Below, piece after piece: positions 25,217 to 33,495 of a stretch of 64,000 bases of DNA (position 1 is the first letter of the stretch; every line of letters begins with the position of its first letter). The stretch comes from Pseudozobellia thermophila. Its GTDB lineage: Bacteria; Bacteroidota; Bacteroidia; Flavobacteriales; Flavobacteriaceae. Location of the stretch: positions 69,790 to 133,789 of the forward strand of contig NZ_FQYU01000005.1 in assembly GCF_900141855.1 (NCBI RefSeq), written 5' to 3'. Below the pieces are notes generated by a model. It did no database searches, was not told the origin of the DNA, and saw only the letters and a list, made by a program, of their open reading frames with translations. A program made the translations under genes and the position numbers.

Positions 25217-26269
25217 CTATTTCTCGCTTCTTATAGGCAAAAATACGGTATAGGATTCATCGCCTTTCTTTATGGCCAGACATAAGGTTTTGGGCTCGCC
25301 GTCTTCGATATAGACAAAAGGCCTTTCCATTCGGTTAGGCTTTATGGTTTCGCCCTCTTTAAAGGAGAGTTCCTTTTTTAGGACCACAAAATTTTTGGCC
25401 TTTTCCCAATCGGTGCCATCGGTCGAGCTGACCAAACCGATATATTGATGGGCGTGGAAAATCCCGTAAAAACGCCCTCTTTTCCTGTCATACCACATCG
25501 ACATGTCTTCGGTGTCCAGGTAGTCTATTACCGGTTTGGGCTGCATGGCAAACGGCCCGACGGGCGAATCTGAAATGGCTATGGCCTGGTTTCTGATAAA
25601 GCGTTTTTCGTTGGGTTTATCCCCTTTGACAATAAGGTAATGGCGCCCGTCCTCGCCTTTTTCGATGGCGGGGTTTACGGTAATGGTCGTAATGGGACCG
25701 GAAGGTTCTATTATGGGTTCGTCCAGCCTTTTCCAAGGACCGTTTATCGAATTGGAAATGGCGACGCCTGTTCTTTGGTTGTTGCGAAGTGCCTTGCGTA
25801 TAGGACTCTCTTCCAACGATTTTCCGTGCGTATCGTACAGATCTTTTTCGGTATAGTCAAGGTCGCCCAAGTTGGTGGCTATATAGTACAGGTAATACTT
25901 TCCCTCGAATTTTTTTATTTTGGGGTTATGGGCCGTAATGGCATCCCAATGCCCCTTTCCCCTGCCTTTAAGCACGGTTTCCTGGTATTGCCAAGGGCCA
26001 TTGGGGCTATCGGAGGTGGCATGGGCGATTTCGGAAAAGGTCAGCCACGCGGCAAAATCCTTTTGCCAGCGGGAATAGAACAGATGGTACTTGCCATCAT
26101 CGCCTTTAATAATGGAGCCGCCCCAGTGGTAATAATCGGGATCTTTAAAAATGTTGTTCCCTGTAACCTTGTCGAACCTATTCTTAAAGGAGAGGTCATC
26201 GCCCGGGCTTTGGGAGGCCACCTTGGTTGTTATTGTCAATAACGCGGTTAAGGCGAAAAGTATTTTCAT
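25217..26269 (-). CDS. Secreted beta-propeller glycosidase-like protein (GH43/GH117-like)
   Basis: This 350-residue protein has a signal peptide (MKILFALTALLTITTKVAS) and repeated propeller strands: DGKYHLFYSRW, GKYYLYYIAT, DGRHYLIVKGD, RGRFYGIFHAHQ. It contains acid residues at propeller tops (WGGSIIKGDDG, TVNPAIEKGEDG) as in five-bladed GH43 and GH117 enzymes. Such proteins cut side chains from marine or plant polysaccharides. I cannot set the family more exactly, nor the sugar. No SusC/SusD pair or sulfatase is next to it, so it is not in an evident polysaccharide locus. Confidence 0.75.
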   Translation of the reverse strand: MKILFALTALLTITTKVASQSPGDDLSFKNRFDKVTGNNIFKDPDYYHWGGSIIKGDDGKYHLFYSRWQKDFAAWLTFSEIAHATSDSPNGPWQYQETVLKGRGKGHWDAITAHNPKIKKFEGKYYLYYIATNLGDLDYTEKDLYDTHGKSLEESPIRKALRNNQRTGVAISNSINGPWKRLDEPIIEPSGPITTITVNPAIEKGEDGRHYLIVKGDKPNEKRFIRNQAIAISDSPVGPFAMQPKPVIDYLDTEDMSMWYDRKRGRFYGIFHAHQYIGLVSSTDGTDWEKAKNFVVLKKELSFKEGETIKPNRMERPFVYIEDGEPKTLCLAIKKGDESYTVFLPIRSEK

Positions 26270-26451
26270 AAAATTCCCGATTTTAAAAGTTCTATGGTGT
26301 TAGGCTATTTATACTTCAATGTACTTGGGCATTATTGCCATCGCCACTTTTTTTGGGGGGAATTTAAGAAAAACCTCTGATGGTTTTGGCGGCAATCGCC
26401 CAATTTCTTCCCTGTTCAATGGCTCGCCCCGTCGGGTAATTGTAGGGCTGC

Positions 26452-28068
26452 CTACTCCATTTTTACCGTTATCGGCCAGCCTTCGAATTGTTGGGCATCG
26501 CCTTGGGTAAGGTCGGCATTCCTGGGCCAGCATTCGAAGGTGGCCGTACGCTCGCTTTTGTTGAAACGCACGAGGCCGTACCCGCCTCCTTTCGAGGGGC
26601 TTTCGGGGTTGACATAGGCCATCATCCTTATCTTGTTGCCGAAGCCGTCGAGGTAATTGCCCGTCCACGGCAGGTCGGTATCGGGGTTGGGGTCTTCGCC
26701 GGCCTTTTCGTCCTCGGGCCACCACCAGCGGCTGTAGTAGTCGTTAACAATGGCGGGCACTACGAACGACCAGGGGCCATCGCCGAAGGTGTCGATGCCC
26801 TGATGGATCACGGTGGCCAAATGCTGGTCGCCGGCAATGTGTACGGCCTTGGCCCGCTTGATCAATCGCAGGGCCTTGTTGCGTCCGGTCTGTGGCCAGC
26901 CGTTGCTGTCGAGGTCGGCGTGCAGTCGGTTGTCGGGCGTACCGTGTATATGGGCGCCACCACAAAAACCGGTCTGCGAGAGCACTGCCTTGAGGTAGGT
27001 GGTGTCGCGGCTGCCCCAATCCTCCAAAAATTGTAACTGGCGGTCACCCAACAGTTTGAGGCCCGGTAGGTCGATACTGGCCGGGTCGTAGTCGGGGTTG
27101 CGGATATGGTCGGGTCTCGGCCCCTGTTGGGGAATCTTCCCATTGGGTCCCGATTTGAACTTGCGGTCTTCGAGAATGGCAAAGTCTACCCCGCCCAATT
27201 TTAGATTGGTGTAGTAGACCCCGATGCCCTGCTCAACGGGAGTGGGGTCGTAGGGGTCGGGCAAATGGGCGGTTTGGCAGCGCTCTACCATTTTTACATA
27301 TTCGGGGTGGTAGGTATAGCCCCCGTCGTTGGACCCTTTTACCACCGATTTTTTACCGTTCTCCCCCCAAAGGTTGCCCTGGCCTATGTCGTGGTCGTCG
27401 GGGATGGCAACGGCGGGCCGGTTTCTAAAGGTTTCCCTGAACTGCAGCCCGAACTTTAGCCAGGCGGCCGTATGCTCGGTATGGTCGTACGATTGGTCGC
27501 CGGCAAAAAAAACGAGGTCGGGGTCTTGGTGGTTGATGTTTCGCACGTAGTTTTCGCGCATGCCCCGGTCTTGGTTGCTGTTGCAGCTTAGGGCGGCCAT
27601 GGAGATCTCTTTCTTATCGATCGGATTTTTGCGGACCAGTCCCTCGTAGTAGGCGTTTTTGCCATGACGGATGCGATAGTGGGTGTCTTGCGAGTCGTCC
27701 CAGTTTTCGACCCTGAAAAGGGCCGACCAGCCCAAGTCGTTCACCGTGGCTTTTTGGATTTCCCTCCATGCACCGTTTTCCTCGATTTCCAACCGTACCT
27801 CACGGGTTTCCTCGGGGTAGAGCGGATAGAGCTGGGCGCTCATTTTAAGGGTGCGGTCGGAAACGGTATAGATGCCAAAGGCTATCACACTGTCGCGATC
27901 CACCTTTAGGTCGACAATGGGATTGTCGGCACGGTTCCACCAATCGTTAATGCACAGGGTGTCCACATGACTAAAGGGCGCCTTGACCGGGGGAATGCGT
28001 TCTTCGGGTTTTTCGGAACAGGAAAGTATACTTAAGCCAAGGAAGAGTACTAAAAATCGGGTTTTCAT
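26452..28068 (-). CDS. Lipoprotein PhoD-like metallophosphatase
   Basis: This 538-residue protein is a PhoD-type (alkaline phosphatase D) enzyme. It begins with a lipoprotein signal (LVLFLGLSILSCSEK), has a beta-sandwich of about 130 residues, then the metallophosphatase core with FFAGDQSYDH, AIPDDHDIGQG and AGDQHLATVIHQG as metal-binding blocks. The open frame extends 51 residues upstream into the next gene, but the signal peptide fixes the start at 28068. It should release phosphate from esters at the cell envelope. It lies 26 bases after the metallo-beta-lactamase gene on the same strand and may be read with it. Confidence 0.9.
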   Translation of the reverse strand: MKTRFLVLFLGLSILSCSEKPEERIPPVKAPFSHVDTLCINDWWNRADNPIVDLKVDRDSVIAFGIYTVSDRTLKMSAQLYPLYPEETREVRLEIEENGAWREIQKATVNDLGWSALFRVENWDDSQDTHYRIRHGKNAYYEGLVRKNPIDKKEISMAALSCNSNQDRGMRENYVRNINHQDPDLVFFAGDQSYDHTEHTAAWLKFGLQFRETFRNRPAVAIPDDHDIGQGNLWGENGKKSVVKGSNDGGYTYHPEYVKMVERCQTAHLPDPYDPTPVEQGIGVYYTNLKLGGVDFAILEDRKFKSGPNGKIPQQGPRPDHIRNPDYDPASIDLPGLKLLGDRQLQFLEDWGSRDTTYLKAVLSQTGFCGGAHIHGTPDNRLHADLDSNGWPQTGRNKALRLIKRAKAVHIAGDQHLATVIHQGIDTFGDGPWSFVVPAIVNDYYSRWWWPEDEKAGEDPNPDTDLPWTGNYLDGFGNKIRMMAYVNPESPSKGGGYGLVRFNKSERTATFECWPRNADLTQGDAQQFEGWPITVKME

Positions 28069-28094
28069 AAGGGCGCTAAATTTTGCTTGTTGTT

Positions 28095-28838
28095 TTATTC
28101 GGTACGGAACAGTTGGGCCGTATAGTCCAATAGTTCGACGCCCCCATAGTCGCCGTGACCGGGAACCACGTATTTTACCTTGGGGTAGTTTGCCTTGATC
28201 TTGTCGATGGTAGGGCCCCATTCGGCCTCGTTCGCATCCCCGAGGTAGCCCTTGGTCGCCTTGAGCGCCTTTACCGCGCAGCCGCCGAAGAGTACTTCGT
28301 CGTCGGGAATATAACTGACGATATTGTCGCTTGTATGGGCTTCGCCCGGATGTTCGTTGATGACCGTGTGCTGTCCGACCAGTAATTCCTTACGTCGCCT
28401 AAAACCGAATTGGGGTACTTGGTTGCCTTCTTTACGTGCCAGTTCGATGGTACGTTCGTTGGCGTAGGAAGGAATTTTTCTTTGATGGAAGGCTTGCAGT
28501 CCACCGACACAATCGTCGTGAAAATGATTGACGACCACGGCCGTTACCCTGTGGTTCTTGGTCTTCGTTATCCAATCGATCAGTTCCTCCGAAGTGCGGT
28601 CGTCGGTAGGCGTGTCGAAGACCACGGCCTCCTTGTTCTTCATATAGACCAGGCCATTGCAGGCCACTTTTCCGTACGAATCGGTCTCCAGGTACGAAAC
28701 GTGGATGAAGCTGTTCGGGGTGATGGGTATGATCTTTAAATTTTCGGAAGTGTAAGCCGCCCCTGGTTTTTGAGACTTACAACAGGTAAGTAGCAATGCG
28801 AAAAGAAGAACCATTGCGGTACCGATATGTTGTTTCAT
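28095..28838 (-). CDS. Subclass B1 metallo-beta-lactamase, lipoprotein
   Basis: This 247-residue protein has the full zinc site of subclass B1: His105, His107 and Asp109 (NHFHDDCVGG), His168 (GEAHTSDN), Cys187 (FGGCAVKAL) and His228 (VPGHGDYGG). The Asp and Cys together define B1 and not the glyoxalase-type relatives. The N terminus LLFALLLTCCKS is a lipoprotein signal, so it should be membrane-anchored and act on beta-lactams in the periplasm. Similar chromosomal B1 enzymes are known in environmental Flavobacteriaceae. No mobile element or other resistance gene is near, so it looks resident. Activity is inferred. Confidence 0.93.
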   Translation of the reverse strand: MKQHIGTAMVLLFALLLTCCKSQKPGAAYTSENLKIIPITPNSFIHVSYLETDSYGKVACNGLVYMKNKEAVVFDTPTDDRTSEELIDWITKTKNHRVTAVVVNHFHDDCVGGLQAFHQRKIPSYANERTIELARKEGNQVPQFGFRRRKELLVGQHTVINEHPGEAHTSDNIVSYIPDDEVLFGGCAVKALKATKGYLGDANEAEWGPTIDKIKANYPKVKYVVPGHGDYGGVELLDYTAQLFRTE

Positions 28839-28894
28839 GGTGGGGCTGTATTGGATTTATACCCTAAATATAAGCGTATTACTCCTTTTAAAGT

Positions 28895-29272
28895 ATGACA
28901 AACGGAAAGATTCGAAAACTGATATTTGTATATAATGCCGATTCGGGCCTGAGGAACAAGGTGATGGACAGCGTTCATAAGTTATTGAGTCCCCATACCT
29001 ACGAGTGCAACCTGTGCGATATAACCTTTGGTGTTTTTACCGAGAACAAGGTTTGGAAAAAGTTTCGCGAGACCAGGGGCATCGCTATGGAGTTTCTGCA
29101 CAAAGACGAGTTTCGCAAGACCTATGCTTCGAAGTTCGGTAGCAAATTCACATACCCCGTTGTCTTGGCCGCCACCGATGATGCCCTGCAGCTTTTCGTG
29201 GGTACGGAAACCTTGAACGGGCTGGAAGATTCGAAAGAACTCATTGCCTTGATTGAAGACCAGCTCGCCTAG
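28895..29272 (+). CDS. Conserved hypothetical protein
   Basis: This 125-residue protein has no signal peptide or membrane helix. It starts KIRKLIFVYNADSGLRNKVMDSVHKLL and contains three cysteine or aromatic strand segments (TYECNLCDITFGVF, FTYPVVLAATDDALQLFVG). The beta-alpha pattern suggests a small alpha/beta fold. I do not recognise a function. It is the only plus-strand gene between 10.8 and 32.1 kb and starts 56 bases from the divergent metallo-beta-lactamase gene. Confidence 0.8.
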   Translation: MTNGKIRKLIFVYNADSGLRNKVMDSVHKLLSPHTYECNLCDITFGVFTENKVWKKFRETRGIAMEFLHKDEFRKTYASKFGSKFTYPVVLAATDDALQLFVGTETLNGLEDSKELIALIEDQLA

Positions 29273-29354
29273 TAATTTTAATTGCATGGTCAAAAAGGGC
29301 AGGTTCTTCGGGTGGTATCCGTAGGGGTTTGGAAAGCCTTTGGTTTTGCCCCGG

Positions 29355-29645
29355 CTATGGGCCTTCCGTTACGATTTCGAAGTCGATGTTCTGATCGATC
29401 AAGGGCTTGACCTGTATCTTGGCCCGGGTAAGGCCCCAAGATCCGACGGATATGCTTTTTCGCTCGATGCCGTCCAAAGTTTGGTTTTGACGGGTTTTTG
29501 AAAACCATCCCACCCCATATTTGACCCTGATTTTGGCTCCTTCCGGCCTTCTGAAATAAAAGTGGATCTTTGCGTTCGACCAACGGGTCTCGAGGGTATT
29601 CCATTTGCCTTTTTTAATAAATGCGCTTCTGGTAATCCGTGCCAT
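29355..29645 (-). CDS. Small basic beta-rich protein, unknown, pair with glycine-zipper protein
   Basis: This 96-residue protein is basic, has no membrane helix or signal and seems to be made of strands (NAKIHFYFRRPEGAKIRVKYG, TRAKIQVKPLIDQNIDFEIV). The frame is open upstream, but MARITRSAFIKK at 29645 is the only start that does not run into the gene before it, which ends 16 bases away. It is therefore probably translated with the glycine-zipper protein. I do not recognise either, and the function is unknown. Confidence 0.65.
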   Translation of the reverse strand: MARITRSAFIKKGKWNTLETRWSNAKIHFYFRRPEGAKIRVKYGVGWFSKTRQNQTLDGIERKSISVGSWGLTRAKIQVKPLIDQNIDFEIVTEGP

Positions 29646-29661
29646 GGTTTTGGTTTTAGGT

Positions 29662-30216
29662 TTAATTGTTTGCTTCACATACGCCGGCGGCCCAAGACCC
29701 GACAATCGTACCTACGATGGCGCCGATCTGGGCTCCGGCCGAACCGCCAAAAGGTCCTGTTCCCGATAGGGCGCCTCCGATTACCATTCCTATGCCCATG
29801 CCCAGAAGTCCCCCTATGGCCATGTCTTCTTTTTTGGAGTAGGCCACGCCGATTACCGCATTTGCGGCATCGCTCGAATCGGCATCCATCAAAGACTCGT
29901 GGTAAATTAGTTCCAGCTCTTCTGCAACCTGTTTTGGTGTTCTCTTGCCCTCTTCGGCGGCATAGACCGTTAAAAAGGTTTGGTTCAGTCGCTTGTAATC
30001 GTTCGGCGTTATGAGTCCGGCATTCAGTTGGCGTTCAAACCCTAGTTTTAGGGCGCGCAATTGATTTCCTTTGGCCTGTTTTAGAACTTTTTCGATTTCG
30101 CGGTTCAAGGCGGTGATTATGTCGGCGGGCGAAATGCCCACGGCCCATTCGGGTAGAGGTGCCTTAGGGGTTTTTGAATGTAAGGGATTCCGTGTTTGCT
30201 CAATTTTTTTGTCCAT
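29662..30216 (-). CDS. Protein with C-terminal glycine-zipper membrane segment, unknown
   Basis: This 184-residue protein has a helical, charged N-terminal part of about 125 residues (GISPADIITALNREIEKVL, VAEELELIYHESLMDADSS). The last 55 residues are a glycine-rich hydrophobic pair of segments (IGGLLGMGIGMVIGGAL, GAQIGAIVGTIVGSWAAGV) with G-xxx-G steps, able to form a membrane hairpin. There is no signal peptide. Glycine-zipper ends of this kind occur in bacteriocins, pore-forming effectors and in some envelope proteins. It heads a two-gene unit with the 96-residue basic protein. The function is open. Confidence 0.75.
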   Translation of the reverse strand: MDKKIEQTRNPLHSKTPKAPLPEWAVGISPADIITALNREIEKVLKQAKGNQLRALKLGFERQLNAGLITPNDYKRLNQTFLTVYAAEEGKRTPKQVAEELELIYHESLMDADSSDAANAVIGVAYSKKEDMAIGGLLGMGIGMVIGGALSGTGPFGGSAGAQIGAIVGTIVGSWAAGVCEANN

Positions 30217-30426
30217 GGTCTGCGTATAAGTCGTTGCGATTTACTTGTTGGGTGAGGGGTTTGTTAAAAGTAGGGGAGTCCTTCCCTTAAAATGAAAAGG
30301 ATGTATAGATGGTGCCGATCGGTGTGTTGGTCGCAACAAATCTTAAGGCGTAGTTATAGCTCACCTGCCTTTTGACGTGAAATAGGGGAGGGGAATTGCA
30401 GGAAAATGGAGTGCTGTTGGGGGCGA

Positions 30427-31044
30427 TTACTTTTTGATCGCCTTGAAAAACTCGAGGTTAATGCCTTCGATGTAGGCCAACAGTTCGTTTCGCCCGATGC
30501 CCTTTGACGAAGAAGTGATAAAATAGGAGGGGGCCTCTTCCCAGGCACCGCTTAAAAGTTTGTCAAGGTAGGTGTTTACGTTCCGCTCGATGGCCTTTGG
30601 TTTTAGTTTGTCGGCCTTGGTAAAGATAATACAGAAGGGCACGGCGTTTTCGGCGAGCCACTCCATAAACTCCATATCTATTTTTTGGGGTTCGTGGCGG
30701 ATGTCGACCAAAACAAAGGCACAGACCAGCTGTTCGCGTTTGGCGAAATAATCGGTTATGTATTTTTGGAAGGTTTTTTTGCTCTTTTTGGAGACACGGG
30801 CATAGCCGTAGCCCGGCAGATCGACCAAAAACCAGTTGTCGTTGATCTTAAAATGATTGATCAACTGCGTTTTTCCGGGCCTACCGGAAGTCTTGGCCAG
30901 GCTTTTACGCTCGGTGAGCATATTGATGAGCGACGATTTGCCGACGTTCGAACGGCCGATAAAGGCGTATTCGGGCAGCAGTTCGTTGGGGCATTTGGCC
31001 ACGTCGGTATTGCTGATTACGAAATTTGCCGATTTGATTTGCAC
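30427..31044 (-). CDS. engB: EngB (YsxC/YihA), ribosome-assembly GTPase
   Basis: This 205-residue GTPase helps assemble the large ribosomal subunit. The G1 loop is [11 protein letters not shown], switch II is [10 protein letters not shown] and the base-recognition loop is TKADKLKP. Length and domain are those of the single-domain family. The start is GTG at 31044, giving [11 protein letters not shown]. The box TAACTTGG lies about 30 bases upstream and is one base off TAnnTTTG. It ends 210 bases before the glycine-zipper gene. Confidence 0.96.
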   Translation of the reverse strand: MQIKSANFVISNTDVAKCPNELLPEYAFIGRSNVGKSSLINMLTERKSLAKTSGRPGKTQLINHFKINDNWFLVDLPGYGYARVSKKSKKTFQKYITDYFAKREQLVCAFVLVDIRHEPQKIDMEFMEWLAENAVPFCIIFTKADKLKPKAIERNVNTYLDKLLSGAWEEAPSYFITSSSKGIGRNELLAYIEGINLEFFKAIKK

Positions 31045-31129
31045 GGTTGTGTTTTAGGTTCTTTAACGGGCCAAGTTACTACAAAAAGTGATGTCGAAAA
31101 AGTACAGGGGCAAGGCTATTGATCGATCC

Positions 31130-31894
31130 TTAAAATCCCCTTTTCTGCAGCCAGGCATCCAAAATGGCATTGAACTCATCGGGGTGCTCCATCATGGGGG
31201 CATGGCCACATTCCTTGATCCAAAACAGGTCGGAGTCGGGCAACAGTTCATGAAAAAGATTGGCCACGTCGGGCGGGGTTACGCTGTCGTTTTCGCCCCA
31301 GATAATGCAGGTGGGGGTCTTCATCGCGGGCAGGTCGTTGGCCATGTTGTGGCGAATGGCACTTTTGGCGATCGCCAAGGTCTTGACGATTTTATTGCGA
31401 TCGTTTACGGTGGCGAAAACCTCGTCGACGATCTCCTTGGTGGCAACCGCCGGGTCGTAGAAAACGGCCTCGGCCTTTTTCTTGATAAACTCGTAGTCGC
31501 CCCGCCGCGGATAACCGTCGCCCATAGCACTTTCGTAAAGTCCCGAACTACCGGTAATAACCAAGGCCTTTACCATATCGGGATACATTTTGGTGTGTAA
31601 AAGTCCGATATGCCCGCCAAGGGAATTGCCCAAAAGAATTACATCCTTAAGGCCCTTGAACTCGATAAAGCCCTCAAGGAATTTGGCAAACTGCTTTACA
31701 TTGGTTTTTAGCATGGGCATGCTGTAAATGGGGAGCTCGGGCACCAGAACCTTATATCCTTTCTTGGGAAAATAATCGGTAACACCTTGAAAATTACTTA
31801 ACCCGCCCATAAGACCGTGCAAAATAATGATAGGGGAGCCTTCCCCTATTTCCATGTACCGGTATTTTCCCTCTTTAATAATATTGTCTTTCAT
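31130..31894 (-). CDS. Alpha/beta-fold hydrolase
   Basis: This 254-residue protein is an alpha/beta hydrolase: oxyanion region HGLMGGLSNF, nucleophile elbow GNSLGGHIG with the catalytic Ser, acid in IWGENDSVTPP, and catalytic His in ECGHAPMMEHP. It has no signal peptide, so it works in the cytoplasm. The substrate is unknown; relatives include esterases and C-C bond hydrolases. It is divergent from mraZ across 244 bases. Confidence 0.9.
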   Translation of the reverse strand: MKDNIIKEGKYRYMEIGEGSPIIILHGLMGGLSNFQGVTDYFPKKGYKVLVPELPIYSMPMLKTNVKQFAKFLEGFIEFKGLKDVILLGNSLGGHIGLLHTKMYPDMVKALVITGSSGLYESAMGDGYPRRGDYEFIKKKAEAVFYDPAVATKEIVDEVFATVNDRNKIVKTLAIAKSAIRHNMANDLPAMKTPTCIIWGENDSVTPPDVANLFHELLPDSDLFWIKECGHAPMMEHPDEFNAILDAWLQKRGF

Positions 31895-31918
31895 TCAGGG
31901 GTGCTTATCGTATTGGGC

Positions 31919-31952
31919 CAAAGATAGGCATTTCCTAATTATACCCGTGCAA
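31919..31952 (-). promoter_or_regulatory. Candidate promoter of the alpha/beta hydrolase gene
   Basis: On the minus strand TATCTTTG (31919-31926) matches TAnnTTTG exactly, and TTG lies 23 bases upstream (31950-31952), at the edge of the allowed spacing. The ATG is 24 bases downstream. Confidence 0.5.
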
Positions 31953-32064
31953 TGGGGCAAGCCATAAAGTAACCAATTTAATTGCTCTCCCACCAAACCA
32001 TTTCCCATTTAATCGATGTTTTGGGGGGAGATTTTATACTCAAAAGCCACAATTTATCAACAAA

Positions 32065-32091
32065 GTGGTAATTTGTGGTAAAATGTGGTAA
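32065..32091 (+). promoter_or_regulatory. MraZ operator: three direct repeats of GTGGTAA
   Basis: GTGGTAA occurs at 32065, 32075 and 32085, with an exact 10-base step, 48 bases before mraZ. MraZ in other bacteria binds three or more direct repeats with a GTGG-like core spaced one helical turn apart in front of its own operon. Position, spacing and core all fit, so MraZ likely controls the whole division cluster here. Confidence 0.85.
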
Positions 32092-32100
32092 TAAAATTTG

Positions 32101-32108
32101 TAGTTTTG
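32101..32108 (+). promoter_or_regulatory. Candidate -7 box of the division cluster
   Basis: TAGTTTTG matches TAnnTTTG exactly, just downstream of the MraZ repeats and 31 bases before the mraZ start. The nearest TTG (32073-32075) is 25 bases upstream and lies within the operator, so MraZ bound there would cover the -33 region. Confidence 0.55.
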
Positions 32109-32138
32109 AGTTATAGTACTGAAAAACTAGCCATTTAA

Positions 32139-32612
32139 GTGATCAATTTCATTGGAACATACGATTGTAAAGCCGATGCCAAAGGTAGGATAATGCTGCC
32201 GGTTGCGCTAAAAAATCAGATGTCTCCTATTCTGAATAAGGGATTTGTGATCAAAAGGTCGGTTTTTCAGCCCTGTTTGGAGCTATACCCGATGGACGAG
32301 TGGAATTTGCTCATGCAGAAGATGAACAAGAAGAACCGGTTCAAGAAAAAGAACAACGACTTCATCCGGCGTTTTTCGGCAGGAGTAAAGATAGTAGAGA
32401 TCGATGCCACGGGAAGATTGCTGATTCCCAAAAATCTGGTGGAGATCGCCAATATCAGTAAAGAGGTGGTGCTCAGCTCGGCCATCAATATTGTTGAGAT
32501 TTGGGACAAGGATAGCTACGAGAAGGTATTGGAGGAAACTGCGGAAGATTTTGCCGCCTTGGCCGAAGAGGTCATGGGAGATGACGGAGACGATGGCGAT
32601 GGTATATCATAA
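32139..32612 (+). CDS. mraZ: MraZ, transcription regulator of the division cluster
   Basis: This 157-residue protein has two SpoVT/AbrB-like halves, each with the family DXXXR motif: DAKGRIMLP and DATGRLLIP. MraZ forms large rings and represses its own operon in other bacteria. The start is GTG at 32139, giving MINFIGTYDCKAD. The gene is first in the cluster, and the operator repeats lie just upstream. Its end overlaps rsmH by 20 bases. Confidence 0.96.
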   Translation: MINFIGTYDCKADAKGRIMLPVALKNQMSPILNKGFVIKRSVFQPCLELYPMDEWNLLMQKMNKKNRFKKKNNDFIRRFSAGVKIVEIDATGRLLIPKNLVEIANISKEVVLSSAINIVEIWDKDSYEKVLEETAEDFAALAEEVMGDDGDDGDGIS

Positions 32613-33495
32613 TCCGGTTTTGTTAAAGGAGTCCGTTGACGGACTGGCCATTAAAGAGGATGGTGTGTATGTCGATGTTACCTTCGGAGGTGGCGGGCAT
32701 TCAAAAGAGATATTGAAACGCTTGGGAAGCGAAGGAAGACTGTTCGCCTTCGATCAAGACGAGGATGCGCTTGAAAATGCCATCGATGACGAAAGGTTTA
32801 CCCTGATCGGTGAGAATTTCAGGTTTATCAAGCAGTTTTTAAAGTTCTATGGCATTCGGAAAGTAGACGGGATCTTGGCCGATTTCGGCGTTTCGTCGCA
32901 TCAGTTCGATAAGGCCGAACGCGGGTTTTCTACCCGTTTCGATGCCGATCTCGACATGCGAATGAGCAAGCGCAACGCGCTTTCGGCCTACGATGTGGTG
33001 AATAAATACGACTATGACGATTTGCGCAAGGTGCTTTTTCAGTACGGCGACCTGCGCAATGCCAATGCCATGGCAACGACCATTATCGAGCAGCGCTCGA
33101 ACGGGCCGATCAAGACAACGGCCCGCTTAAAGGAGGTGTTGCGGAGATTTTTGCCACAGGGCAGGGAACATAAGGTCTTGGCCCAGATATATCAGGCCAT
33201 TCGTATCGAGGTGAACCAAGAGATCGCGGTGATCGAGGAGTTCTTGCTGCAGACACCCGACCTGCTTGATAAAGGGGGTAGGCTGAGCATTATCAGCTAT
33301 CACTCGTTGGAAGATCGTTTGGTAAAGCGCTTTATTCGGGCCGGACAGTTCGAGGGTGAGCCTGAAAAGGATTTTTACGGCAACATATCGGTACCGTTCA
33401 AAAAAGTGGGGCCCTTGGTGGTTCCGTCGCCCGAAGAGATAAAAATGAACAATCGTGCGCGAAGCGCCAAGCTGCGGATCGCCAAGCGGATTTGA
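32593..33495 (+). CDS. rsmH: RsmH (MraW), 16S rRNA (cytosine1402-N4)-methyltransferase
   Basis: This 300-residue methyltransferase modifies C1402 of 16S rRNA. The SAM-binding motif is VDVTFGGGGHSKEIL, and the family blocks GILADFGVSSHQFD, RGFSTRFDADLDMRM and ISYHSLEDRLVK are present. ATG codons at 32581, 32593 and 32599 are possible starts. I choose 32593 (MAMVYHNPVLL) because GGAGA precedes it. The start is inside mraZ, so translation is coupled. Confidence 0.95.
   Translation: MAMVYHNPVLLKESVDGLAIKEDGVYVDVTFGGGGHSKEILKRLGSEGRLFAFDQDEDALENAIDDERFTLIGENFRFIKQFLKFYGIRKVDGILADFGVSSHQFDKAERGFSTRFDADLDMRMSKRNALSAYDVVNKYDYDDLRKVLFQYGDLRNANAMATTIIEQRSNGPIKTTARLKEVLRRFLPQGREHKVLAQIYQAIRIEVNQEIAVIEEFLLQTPDLLDKGGRLSIISYHSLEDRLVKRFIRAGQFEGEPEKDFYGNISVPFKKVGPLVVPSPEEIKMNNRARSAKLRIAKRI

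Noticed and set aside
26309-26725. Open frame of 138 residues at the end of the PhoD-like gene
   Set aside because: It is in another phase of the same strand over the real gene and rich in Arg and Pro, typical of a shadow.
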